Of a DNA stretch of 64,000 nt, positions 26,101-34,112 are shown in pieces. Below the pieces are notes generated by a model, which searched no databases, was not told the DNA's origin, and saw nothing but the letters and a program-made list of their open reading frames with translations. This DNA is from Saccharothrix sp. ALI-22-I (lineage in GTDB: Bacteria > Actinomycetota > Actinomycetes > Mycobacteriales > Pseudonocardiaceae). The stretch spans positions 278,655 through 342,654 of the forward strand of contig NZ_MTQP01000063.1 in NCBI RefSeq assembly GCF_001984175.1, in the 5' to 3' direction. Position 1 is the first letter of the stretch; each line of letters begins with the position of its first letter. Made by a program: the position numbers and the translations under genes.

Positions 26101-28920
26101 GAGGACGATTTCTTCGCGGTGGGCGGCAACTCGCTGCTCGCGGTGCGGTTGGCGTTCCGGGTGCAGGAGGAGTTCGGGGTCGAGATGCCGGTCGCCGAAC
26201 TGCACCGGGCCCGGACGCTGGCGGCGTGCGCGGCGGTGGTGGACGCGTCGCTGAGCACCTCGTCGGGTGCCGTGTCGGTGGGGATCACGCGGCGGGACCG
26301 GTCGGCGTACGTGGTGCCCACGCAGCGCACGTCGGTGCGGCCGGTGGCGGATCACCTGGTGCTGCCGGGTGGGGACGGTGACTGGGCGGCGTGGCGGTGC
26401 GTCGAACTGCGCGGGACGGGCTTCGGCATCGAGCCGTTGCTGGCGGTGGCGAGCCCGGACGCGGCACGTGCGGCCGAGGCGGTGCTGGCGGCCGAGGACG
26501 CGGCGAGCGAGGCGCGGTGGACGGCGTTCCAGGTGTTGCGCGAGGTCGAGGACCGGGCTCAGGGCGAGCAGCGGTCCGCGCTGCGGCGGATCGGGCGGCG
26601 GGTCCGCAAGGGACGGTTCACCGAAGCACGCGCCGCACTGGCCGCCGTGCCGACAACAGGGACGACAGGGACGACAGCAGTGGACGCGGCGTTGGCCGTG
26701 GCTGCCGAGGCCGCCGCACGGCACGACGCGCTGCTCGCCGACTACACGGCTTGTTTCGAGGCGGGGCGCAAGGCCGCCGCCGACGTGTTGCGGGTGGTCA
26801 GCGGGGACGCGAAGTTCCGCGAAGCCGTTGCCTGGCAGAACCCGAGCGCCCTCCGGACCGCCGTCGCTTCGCTGCACAAGGCGCTCTCCGGCGACCGGCC
26901 CTCCTCCCGCAACGTCGATTACCGCCGTTGGGAGCACACGGTCGTCAGCTACCTCCAGCGCTACTGCGCCAAGAACGACACGATCGGTTTCTTCGGGCCG
27001 GTCGGCTGGGCCCGGGTCGAGGACGACGCGCCCGCCGCGATCACCGCGAAACCCGGCCCCGACCTGATCGACTCGCGGACCGTCTACCTGGAGAACTGGG
27101 CGGTCCAACAACTGGCCGAGGCGTTGACCACGGACGCCGTGCGGCCGTGGGCGGTGCCCCGGCGGATGCCGTTCGTGGACGTCGTCGGCGACACGATGCA
27201 CGTCCCGATGACCGATCCGGTGCGCCTGCCCGCGTTGGACGCCGCCGTGCTCGCCGCGTGCGACGGACTAACCCGAGCGGACGCGATCGCCGGCGACCTC
27301 GACCAACCGGTCCAGGACGTCTTGGCCGCTCTCGAACGGCTGCGGCAGGCCAAGCGGATCGCCTGGTCGTTGGAGGTGCCGCCGGAGGCGCTGGTGCCGG
27401 AGACGGCGTTGCGCGCGCAGATCGCGGCCATCGGGGACCCCGACGCACGAGCCGAAGCCGAAAAGGCACTGACCGAGGTCGAGCAGGGGCGGGACCGGGT
27501 GGCCGCCGCCGTGGGCGATCCGGACCGGTTGGTGCACGCGATCGACGACTTGCACGAGAAGTTCACCGCCATCACCGGCACGGCGGCCGTGCGTCGACCC
27601 GGCCTGTTCTACGCCGGCCGCACGGTGGTGCACGAGGAGTGCCGACGCGATCTCGACGTCACCCTCTCCCCCGGTCTGATGGAAACGCTGTGGTCGCCGT
27701 TGTCGCTGGTGCTGGAGGCGGCACGCTGGTTCACCTCCGCGGGCGCGGCGCTGTACGGGCGCGCGTTGCGGGAGGTGTACCGGGAGCGGGTCGCGGCCAC
27801 CGGTTCGGACCGGGTGCGGTTGGCGGACTTCTGGTTGTGGGCCAACGACACCATCTTCCGGCTCGACGAACGGCTGATCGACCGGCTCGTCCGGGCGTTG
27901 CAGGACCGCTGGGCCAAGGCCCTGGGACCCCAACCGGACGGGCGCGATGTCCACTACCGAGTGGGTGATGTGCGGGACGCCGTGCTCAAGGCGTTCGCCG
28001 CGCCGCGACCGGGGTGGCGTGGCGCGGTGCAGCACAGCCCGGACGTGCTGATCGCGGCCCAGGACGAGGACGCGATCCGGGCCGGCGACTACCGGTGGGT
28101 GCTGGGCGAGGTGCACCCCGGCGTGAACACCATGCGGTCGGCGTTGTTCGTGTCCCAGCACCCCGATCCTGGCCAACTGCGCGCGGCGATGAGCCACGAC
28201 ATGGCCGGGCCGAGGATCGTGCTGGCCACCACCCGCGAGCAGGGCGGCACGCCGCAACGGCTCGCCGACGCGCTGGTGTCACCGGACGACCTGAAGATCG
28301 TGTTCGGCCACGACGCCTGCGGCCCGGGGTTGCGCGACGCGGTGCCGGTCGGCGCGTGCGAGGTGACCGAGAGCGGCGGGCGGCTGGTGGCGCGCAGCCG
28401 GGACGGCCGGGTGGACGTCGACCTGGTCGAGCTGCTGAACGAGCAGATCATGGCGCAGTTGGTGCAGCACTTCCGGCTGCTGCCCGCGGGCGAGCACACG
28501 CCCCGGGTCAGCCTGGACCGGCTGGTCGTGGCCAGGGAGGGCTGGCGATTGCCGACCGCGCGTTCGGCGTTCGCGTTCGCCCCCGACGAAGGGACCCGGT
28601 TCCTGCGGGCACAGGCCTGGCGCCGTGAGCACGGCATGCCGAGGTTCGTGTTCGTGAAGAGCCCGGTGGAGCACAAGCCGTTCTACGTGGATCTGGAGAG
28701 CCAGCCGTCGGTCGAGCTGTTCGCGCACGCGGTGCGCGCGCTGGACCGGGAGAAGCCGGACGCGCCGATGGGCGTGGGCGAGATGCTGCCCGGCCCGGAC
28801 CAGCTGTGGTTGACCGACGCCGCGGGCGCCCGGCACACGGCGGAGTTCCGGGTCGTCGCGGTCGACCGGAGGGGCTGGCCGGACAAGGGCGACCGGGGTT
28901 GGGGAGGGGGACAGCGGTGA
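23164..28920 (+). CDS. NRPS (C-A-PCP) fused to a lantibiotic-dehydratase N-terminal domain
   Basis: A 1918-residue fusion. Condensation domain: 'FHHAILDGRS' (HHxxxDG, near residue 130). Adenylation domain: 'YTSGSTGRPKG' near 600, 'NGYGPTENT' near 740, 'LYRTGDLARW' and the A10 Lys in 'NGSGKVDR'; the specificity residues I read by eye, D-L-L-W-L-G-G-T-F-K, are close to valine-type codes. PCP: 'FFAVGGNSLL', Ser about 990. After about residue 1060 the sequence switches to a LanB-type domain: 'EAVAWQNPSALRTAV', 'YLQRYCAKNDTIGFFGP' near 1270 and 'FVFVKSPVEHKPFYVDLES' near the end. There is no SpaB_C elimination domain. The GTG at 23164, 5 bases after GGAGG, is preferred to TTG 23161. Stop overlaps the next gene. 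Confidence 0.93.
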   Translation: MHTDSRLAPALPLQSGMIAAGLRDPSAGTDVIQCVQHWPHGLDTATYLAAWRAAVERHPLLRTRFTWRADGGMDQWSGPAEDVPVLVDDSVTDLPAFLAADRRAGVDPVSAPPLRVVSLPGDVVVATFHHAILDGRSLAMLLAEIDDDYAARLAGGTPDFAPRPDFTDYARWYDARIAPDHPEALADERFWAAELAGLPEPGPLPLEHAGPDTPVMATAVLDLSDTETEAVRALAARAGVTVNTVVLAAWGLVLTTHAHADEAVFGVTRAARHGTVEGAQDMLGLLLATVPLRLPVQWDASVADWLRSVRERSVRARDHQLCPLPVIQRAAGHDVPLMRSLVLFEHRELGTVLSARPSAPAGRQVRILRTPVYAMTLYAFAEPRLSFRLIHDTGRFPDWAPDALLTQVRDLLAGMAEAPDRPVRELTGPRELVRVLEKWNDTAVDYPADATVPDLFAEQVRLRPDADAVFDGERWLSYAELDARSNRLAHVLVARGAQVDRPVALSLPRGADFVTAMLAVLKTGAAYLPLDPDNPAARDAAALRESGTPLVVADRPRALPDGVTSVVLSEVDLSPESSESPVFPVTAVHPLSVAYVNYTSGSTGRPKGVAVPHRGVVRLVTRPTFGRFGPGQTFLHLSATAFDLTTLEVWGGLLTGGRVVAAPSGPPDPAVLGELLRTHRVSVLWLTAGLFHQLDPALLADVEQLLAGGDVLAPDAVRAALKARGGKPVVNGYGPTENTTFTTCHVVGSAEDVGATVPIGTPIQRTTVYVLDESMRPVPVGVPGELYTGGDGLARGYWGAPALTASKFVPDPFVSDSFGAAPGGRLYRTGDLARWRPDGVLEFLGRADRQVKVRGFLVEPAEVEAVLREHPAVGAAAVLPFGDGDARHLVAYVVPTGSLDIEDVRAHVAERLPAFLCPARYVPLPELPLNGSGKVDRAALRSVRAPGARGTDRTQPATATQRRLAKLWENLLDAPEVFAEDDFFAVGGNSLLAVRLAFRVQEEFGVEMPVAELHRARTLAACAAVVDASLSTSSGAVSVGITRRDRSAYVVPTQRTSVRPVADHLVLPGGDGDWAAWRCVELRGTGFGIEPLLAVASPDAARAAEAVLAAEDAASEARWTAFQVLREVEDRAQGEQRSALRRIGRRVRKGRFTEARAALAAVPTTGTTGTTAVDAALAVAAEAAARHDALLADYTACFEAGRKAAADVLRVVSGDAKFREAVAWQNPSALRTAVASLHKALSGDRPSSRNVDYRRWEHTVVSYLQRYCAKNDTIGFFGPVGWARVEDDAPAAITAKPGPDLIDSRTVYLENWAVQQLAEALTTDAVRPWAVPRRMPFVDVVGDTMHVPMTDPVRLPALDAAVLAACDGLTRADAIAGDLDQPVQDVLAALERLRQAKRIAWSLEVPPEALVPETALRAQIAAIGDPDARAEAEKALTEVEQGRDRVAAAVGDPDRLVHAIDDLHEKFTAITGTAAVRRPGLFYAGRTVVHEECRRDLDVTLSPGLMETLWSPLSLVLEAARWFTSAGAALYGRALREVYRERVAATGSDRVRLADFWLWANDTIFRLDERLIDRLVRALQDRWAKALGPQPDGRDVHYRVGDVRDAVLKAFAAPRPGWRGAVQHSPDVLIAAQDEDAIRAGDYRWVLGEVHPGVNTMRSALFVSQHPDPGQLRAAMSHDMAGPRIVLATTREQGGTPQRLADALVSPDDLKIVFGHDACGPGLRDAVPVGACEVTESGGRLVARSRDGRVDVDLVELLNEQIMAQLVQHFRLLPAGEHTPRVSLDRLVVAREGWRLPTARSAFAFAPDEGTRFLRAQAWRREHGMPRFVFVKSPVEHKPFYVDLESQPSVELFAHAVRALDREKPDAPMGVGEMLPGPDQLWLTDAAGARHTAEFRVVAVDRRGWPDKGDRGWGGGQR

Positions 28921-31900
28921 GCGCGGTGATACCCGAAGGACGGGCGGACGAGGTGTTCCGGTTCCCGGCTTCGTCCGGGCAGCGCAGGTTGTGGCTGGTC
29001 GACCAGCTGCTGCCCGCGAGCCCGGTCTACAACATCGGCTGGCGGGTCGGCGTCGACGGCCCGCTGGACGCGGACGCGTTGCAGGCGGCGTTGAACGCGC
29101 TGGTGGCGCGGCACGAGGCGTTGCGGACGCGGTTCGCCGCGGAGGACGGCGTGCCGGTGCAGGTGGTGTCCGCGACGCTGACCGTGCCGTTGGTGCGGTT
29201 GTCGTCGGCGGACGTGGACGCGGCGGTGCGCGAGGAGGTGGGTCGGCCGTTCGTGCTGCACCACGGGCCGCTGTTACGCGCCGGTCTGATCGAGGTCACG
29301 TCTCAAGAGCACGTGTTGGTCCTGGTGCTGCACCACACGATCGCCGACGGCTGGTCGTGCGCGGTGCTGTTCGACGAGCTGGCCCGGCTGTACGCCACCG
29401 AGGCCACGGGCGAACCGCACAACCTGCCCGACCTGCCCGTGCAGTACCCGGACTACGCGGTGTGGCAACGGGAACAGGCCGACGGTGGAGCCTTCGCCGC
29501 CGACGCGGAGTTCTGGCGTGAGGCGCTGCACGGCGTGCCGACCGTGCTGCCGTTGCCGACCGACAAGACCCGACCGGCGACGCCCACCGGGCACGGCGCC
29601 GAGCTGCGGGCGGAACTGGGCGTCGACAACGGGTCGTTCGCCCGGCTGCTGGCCGTGTTCCAGTGCGTGCTGCACCGGGTGACCGGGCAGGCGGACTTCC
29701 TGGTGGCGACGCCCGTCGCGGCCCGCACCCGGCCGGAGACCGAGGGCCTGGTCGGTTTCGTGGCCAACACCCTGCCGCTGCGCGCGAAGTTCACCCCGGA
29801 CACGACGTTCGGCGAGGTCGTCACGGCGACCGAGCACGCCACCGTGGCCGCGCTCGTCCACCAGGACCTGCCGTTCGAGCAGCTGGTGGACATCGTCTCG
29901 CCACAGCGGACACTGGCCCACGCGCCGCTGGTGCAGGTGATGTTCGCCGTCGAGCCGGTGCCGCCGGCGCGCAAGGCCGGTCCGATCACGTTGCGACCCG
30001 AGGCGGTGGCCAACGGCGGGGCGAAGTTCGACCTGTCGCTGACCGTCGAGCAGGCGGGCGAACGGTGGTTCGCGCGCTGGCAGTACGACTCCGAGCTGTT
30101 CACGCCGGAGACGATCGCCGCGCTGCACGCGGTGTTCGCCGCCGCCGTGCACGCCTCCCCCGCCGACCGGGTCGCCGAACTGCTGCTGACCGACGACTCA
30201 CCGCAGGAACCGGCCGTCGAGGTGCCCGCGGAGACGGCCGCCGACCTGGTGTTCGCCGCGCTGGCCGAGCACCCGGACGCGGTCGCCGTCGAGGGCGCGT
30301 TGACGTGCGGTGAACTGGACCGTGCGGCCAACCGGCTCGCTCACGTGCTGCTCGCCGCGGGCGCGCGGCCGGATCAGCCGGTGGCGTTGTGCCTGGACCG
30401 CGGCGCACAGATGGTCGTCGGCATCCTCGCCGCGTGGCGCGTGGGCGCGGGTTACCTGCCGCTGGACCCGTCGTGGCCCGCCGCACGGCTCACCGCCATG
30501 GCCACCGGCTCCGACGTGCCGGTGCTCGTCACCGACGGCGCGTCGCGCGAGGTCACCGGGCCGTTGACCGGCCCGTGGACCGAGGTGGACCTGGACACCG
30601 CCGACCTCGACGCCCAACCGGACACTCCGCCACCGGCGACGAAGCAACACCCGGAGATGCTGGCCTACGTCATCCACACCTCCGGGTCCACCGGCAAACC
30701 CAAGGGCGTCCGGTGCACCCAGGGCGGTCTCGCCGCGTTACTGCGCGCGATGGGCGAGATGATGGAGCTGACGCCCGCGGACCGGCTCGCCTCCATCACC
30801 ACGCCTGCGTTCGATGTGTCCACAGTGGAAATGCTCGCTCCTCTCATCAGCGGCGCGACGCTCGTGGTGATCCCGGCGGATGACGTGGCGGACGGCGCGC
30901 TGTTGCGGGCACGCATCGCCGATACCGAAGCGACCGTCGTACAGGGCGGTCCGGCGAGCTGGCGGATGGTCGTCGCGGCCGGTGGTGTGCCGGCGGGCGT
31001 GCGGCTGCGGATCAGCGGCGGCGAGGCGATGACCCGCGACCTGGCCGACGACCTCCAGACCGACGGCGCGACCCTGATCGACGGCTACGGCCCCACCGAG
31101 ACCACGGTGTACTCGGCGGCCGGTGTCGTATCGCACGGGCCGGACCCGGTGCGGCTCGGGCCGGCGGTCAAGGGCACCTCGCTGTACGTGCTGGACCCGC
31201 TCATGCGCCCGGTGCCGCCTGGTGTGATCGGCGAGTTGCACATCGGCGGCGCGGGCGTGGCGCGCGGCTACCACGGTCTGCCCGGGATGACGGCGGACCG
31301 GTTCCGCCCCGACCCGTTCGGTTCGGCGGGCGGTCGGCTCTACGCGTCCGGCGACCTGGTCCGCCGGCACGCCGACGGGACGCTGGAGTTCCTGGGCCGC
31401 ACCGATCGGCAGCTCAAGGTGCGCGGCTACCGGATCGAGCCGGGCGAGATCGAAGCCGTGCTCCGCGCTCACCCGGACGTGGCGCACGCGGTCGTGATCG
31501 CCTGGTCCGCGCACGCCGCCGACGTGCGGCTGGTCGCGTACGCGGTGCCCGCCGACCCTGGCCTGCACGAGGACGAGTTGCGCCGTCGGGTGCGACCGCA
31601 CCTGGCCGCGCGCCTGCCCGACTACATGCTCCCGGCTGCGGTCGTCGTGCTGCCCGAACTGCCGCGCACCGGCACCGGCAAGATCGACCGGGACGCGTTG
31701 CCCGATCCGGTGTGGACGACCGACGACGTCGAGCGGGTCGAACCGCGTGACGACAACGAACGGCGGCTGGCGCAGATCTGGCGCGAGGTGCTGAGCATGC
31801 CCGTGGACGCGCCGCTGGGCGTGCACGACAACTTCTTCGCCCTGGGCGGCCACTCGTTGACCGCGACCCAGATGCTGGCCCGTGTCCGGGTAGCGCTGGA

Positions 31901-32084
31901 CGTGGACCTGCCGTTGGCGACGCTGTTCGCCGCGCCCACCATCGCCGAGCTGTGCTCGAACCTGGGCGGCGGCACGGCGGGCACCCGCGGTCCGGTGCCG
32001 CTGCTCGATCAGCTGGACGAGCTGTCCGACGCGGAAATCGACCGCCTGCTCGGCACCTTGATCGACGACGAGGACGAGACATGA
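28917..32084 (+). CDS. Nonribosomal peptide synthetase, C-A-PCP module
   Basis: A 1055-residue single-module synthetase. Condensation domain with 'VLHHTIADGWS' (HHxxxDG near residue 139) and 'FVANTLPLR'; adenylation domain with 'IHTSGSTGKPKG' near 588, 'DGYGPTETT', 'LYASGDLVRR' and A10 Lys in 'TGTGKIDR'. The pocket residues read D-V-V-Q-I-G-G-V-Y-K, which I cannot assign with confidence (weak resemblance to glycine-type codes). PCP Ser about 980 in 'FFALGGHSLTA'. A 35-residue acidic helical tail ('LLDQLDELSDAEIDRLLG') may be a docking element. GTG start overlaps the NRPS 1 stop; end overlaps the monooxygenase. Confidence 0.93.
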   Translation: MSAVIPEGRADEVFRFPASSGQRRLWLVDQLLPASPVYNIGWRVGVDGPLDADALQAALNALVARHEALRTRFAAEDGVPVQVVSATLTVPLVRLSSADVDAAVREEVGRPFVLHHGPLLRAGLIEVTSQEHVLVLVLHHTIADGWSCAVLFDELARLYATEATGEPHNLPDLPVQYPDYAVWQREQADGGAFAADAEFWREALHGVPTVLPLPTDKTRPATPTGHGAELRAELGVDNGSFARLLAVFQCVLHRVTGQADFLVATPVAARTRPETEGLVGFVANTLPLRAKFTPDTTFGEVVTATEHATVAALVHQDLPFEQLVDIVSPQRTLAHAPLVQVMFAVEPVPPARKAGPITLRPEAVANGGAKFDLSLTVEQAGERWFARWQYDSELFTPETIAALHAVFAAAVHASPADRVAELLLTDDSPQEPAVEVPAETAADLVFAALAEHPDAVAVEGALTCGELDRAANRLAHVLLAAGARPDQPVALCLDRGAQMVVGILAAWRVGAGYLPLDPSWPAARLTAMATGSDVPVLVTDGASREVTGPLTGPWTEVDLDTADLDAQPDTPPPATKQHPEMLAYVIHTSGSTGKPKGVRCTQGGLAALLRAMGEMMELTPADRLASITTPAFDVSTVEMLAPLISGATLVVIPADDVADGALLRARIADTEATVVQGGPASWRMVVAAGGVPAGVRLRISGGEAMTRDLADDLQTDGATLIDGYGPTETTVYSAAGVVSHGPDPVRLGPAVKGTSLYVLDPLMRPVPPGVIGELHIGGAGVARGYHGLPGMTADRFRPDPFGSAGGRLYASGDLVRRHADGTLEFLGRTDRQLKVRGYRIEPGEIEAVLRAHPDVAHAVVIAWSAHAADVRLVAYAVPADPGLHEDELRRRVRPHLAARLPDYMLPAAVVVLPELPRTGTGKIDRDALPDPVWTTDDVERVEPRDDNERRLAQIWREVLSMPVDAPLGVHDNFFALGGHSLTATQMLARVRVALDVDLPLATLFAAPTIAELCSNLGGGTAGTRGPVPLLDQLDELSDAEIDRLLGTLIDDEDET

Positions 32085-33430
32085 GCAGGGAAGCAGCCAG
32101 GAACCACGAAACGATTGTTGTCGGCGCGGGGCTCGCCGGCTCGCTGACGGCTGTCTACCTGGCCCGGCGAGGGTTCCGGGTGCGGGTGTTGGAGCGGCGG
32201 GGCGATCCTCGGGCGCCGGGAGCGAAGGAAGAGGGCCGTTCGATCAACCTGGGTCTCTCGCAACGCGGCATCGTCGCGTTGCGGGAAGTCGGCTTGCTGG
32301 AGCGGTTGGCGCCGCTGACCGTGCCGATGCGCGGCCGGGTCGTGCACCTGCCCGACGGCACGCTCCGCTTCCAGCCCTACGGCCTGGCGGAAGACCAGAT
32401 CCTGCACTCCATCCTGCGGCACGACCTCAACGTCGCGCTGGTGGACGAGGCCGAACGGCTCGGCGTCGAGTTCTCCTGGGGCCAACGGGTCACCGCCGTG
32501 GACCGCACCAAACCCGCGGTCACCACCGACGACCAGGCCGTGCACACCGCCGACCTCGTCGTCGGCGCGGACGGCGCGTTCTCCGCCGTGCGCACGCACC
32601 TGGGCCGCGGCCTGCGGATGGACCTGCACCAGGAGTTCCTGGAGTGGGGCTACAAGGAGCTGCTGATCCCGGTCGGCGACGACGGCGAGCCACGCACCGA
32701 ACTGCGCGCGCTGCACGTGTGGCCGGGTGACGAGGGCCTGATCGTGGCGCACCCCAACGCGGACGGCTCGCTCACCGCGACCGTGTTCCTGCCGTTCGAG
32801 GGCGAACACGGGTTCGCCGGGCTCACCGAGGCCGGGCGGGTGCGGGAGTTCTTCGCCCGCCGCTTCCCCGACACGCTCACCCTCATCCCGGACGTGGTCG
32901 AGCAGTTCCTCGCGCACCCGCCGGCCAGTCTGGTCACCGTGCGCACCGCGCCGTGGCACGTCACCACCGACGACGGACGCGGGGTCGTGCTGATCGGGGA
33001 CGCCGCGCACGCCGTGTACCCGTTCTTCGGGCAGGGCATGAACGCCGCGTTCGAGGACTGTTCGGTGCTCAACCGGTGCCTGGCCACGCACCCGCACGAC
33101 CTGCCGCAGGCGTTGGCCGCGTTCGAGGACTCCCGCCGGCCGCACACGGACGTGCTCGCGGAGCTGTCCAAGCGCAACTTCGTGGAGCTGCGCGACAAGC
33201 TGCGCTCACCGCTGTTCACCGTCCGCAAGAAGGTGGACCTGGCGCTGCACCGGCTGCTCCCGAACGCGTGGGTGCCGCTCTACACCCTGATCGCGCACAC
33301 CACGGTCCCCTACGGCGAGGCGTTGGCGCGGGCCCGGCGCCAGGACCGCCTGCTCGGTGGCGTCACGGCCGCGTTGACCGGCGCGGCGCTGGCGGGGTTG
33401 ACCCACCGATTACAAGCCAAAGGCAGGTGA
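32081..33430 (+). CDS. FAD-dependent monooxygenase of the kynurenine 3-monooxygenase family
   Basis: A 449-residue class A flavoprotein hydroxylase. It shows the N-terminal 'IVVGAGLAGSLTAVYLARRG', the kynurenine-monooxygenase-type 'GRSINLGLSQRG' near residue 55, 'LVVGADGAFSAVRTHL' (DG motif), 'WGYKELLIPV', and 'VLIGDAAHAVYPFFGQGMNAAFEDCS' near 310. The C-terminal segment has hydrophobic stretches as in KMO. Enzymes of this family hydroxylate kynurenine-like aromatics; within an NRPS cluster it may instead oxidise a PCP-bound or free aromatic or cyclised unit. ATG overlaps the NRPS 2 stop (ATGA). Confidence 0.88.
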   Translation: MSREAARNHETIVVGAGLAGSLTAVYLARRGFRVRVLERRGDPRAPGAKEEGRSINLGLSQRGIVALREVGLLERLAPLTVPMRGRVVHLPDGTLRFQPYGLAEDQILHSILRHDLNVALVDEAERLGVEFSWGQRVTAVDRTKPAVTTDDQAVHTADLVVGADGAFSAVRTHLGRGLRMDLHQEFLEWGYKELLIPVGDDGEPRTELRALHVWPGDEGLIVAHPNADGSLTATVFLPFEGEHGFAGLTEAGRVREFFARRFPDTLTLIPDVVEQFLAHPPASLVTVRTAPWHVTTDDGRGVVLIGDAAHAVYPFFGQGMNAAFEDCSVLNRCLATHPHDLPQALAAFEDSRRPHTDVLAELSKRNFVELRDKLRSPLFTVRKKVDLALHRLLPNAWVPLYTLIAHTTVPYGEALARARRQDRLLGGVTAALTGAALAGLTHRLQAKGR

Positions 33431-33434
33431 GTTG

Positions 33435-34112
33435 ATGCTGATCCATCCGACCCACCAGGCTTACCCCCTGGTCGAGCCGGCGGACTTCGCCGCACCTCGG
33501 CTTCCCGACGCGGTCGTGGCGCACGAACTGCCGCTGCGGACCGTGTTCGGCTGGGCGGGCGAGTACCTGTGCGGTCCGCACCCGGAACTGGGGCGGAGGG
33601 GTGCGGTGTGCCCCTTCACCGACACGTCCCTCCAGCGTGGCCTGTTCTACATGTCCGTGCACTCCGGCACACCGCAGGAGCCGGACGAGCTGGCGGCCCT
33701 GCTGCTGCACTACCGCGACTGGTTCGCCGAGCTCGAACCGACGCGGGGGCCGGGGGCGCAGTTCAAGACCATCCTGATCCTGTTCCCGGACCTCACCGAG
33801 TTCGGCGTGGTGGACCGGGCCCAGGAGCTGCTGAAGCCGCAGTACACCCGGGACGGGTTGATGCTGGGCGAGTTCCACCCCGGACCGCCGCAGAAAGCGG
33901 GCCTGTGGAACCCCGGTTTCCGGCCGCTGCACAGCCCGGTGCCGCTGCTGGCGATCCGGCACATGGTGCCGACCGACTTCCCGTTCCTGCGGGACGACGA
34001 CACCACCGTCGCCGCGTACCTCGAACGGTTCGGCGACCGCGTGCCCACGCACCTGCGTGAGCACGTGCGCGCCGCCGCCGACCGACTCACCAGATCGGGG
34101 AGCACGCCATGA
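33435..34112 (+). CDS. Cluster-associated protein of a DUF family (DUF6875-like)
   Basis: A 225-residue soluble protein. It contains 'GAVCPFTDTSLQRGLFYMSVH' near residue 55, 'FKTILILFPDL', 'QELLKPQYTRDGLMLGEFHPG' and 'PVPLLAIRHMVPTDFPFLRDD'. The 'CPF' motif and the 'GLMLGEFHP' block recall a DUF6875-type family that travels with monooxygenases in biosynthetic clusters, similar to the YqcI/YcgG theme, but I cannot verify the family name. It lies between the flavoprotein and NRPS 3 in the same transcript. ATG at 33435 follows AGGTGA; a TTG immediately before is less likely. Confidence 0.7.
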   Translation: MLIHPTHQAYPLVEPADFAAPRLPDAVVAHELPLRTVFGWAGEYLCGPHPELGRRGAVCPFTDTSLQRGLFYMSVHSGTPQEPDELAALLLHYRDWFAELEPTRGPGAQFKTILILFPDLTEFGVVDRAQELLKPQYTRDGLMLGEFHPGPPQKAGLWNPGFRPLHSPVPLLAIRHMVPTDFPFLRDDDTTVAAYLERFGDRVPTHLREHVRAAADRLTRSGSTP

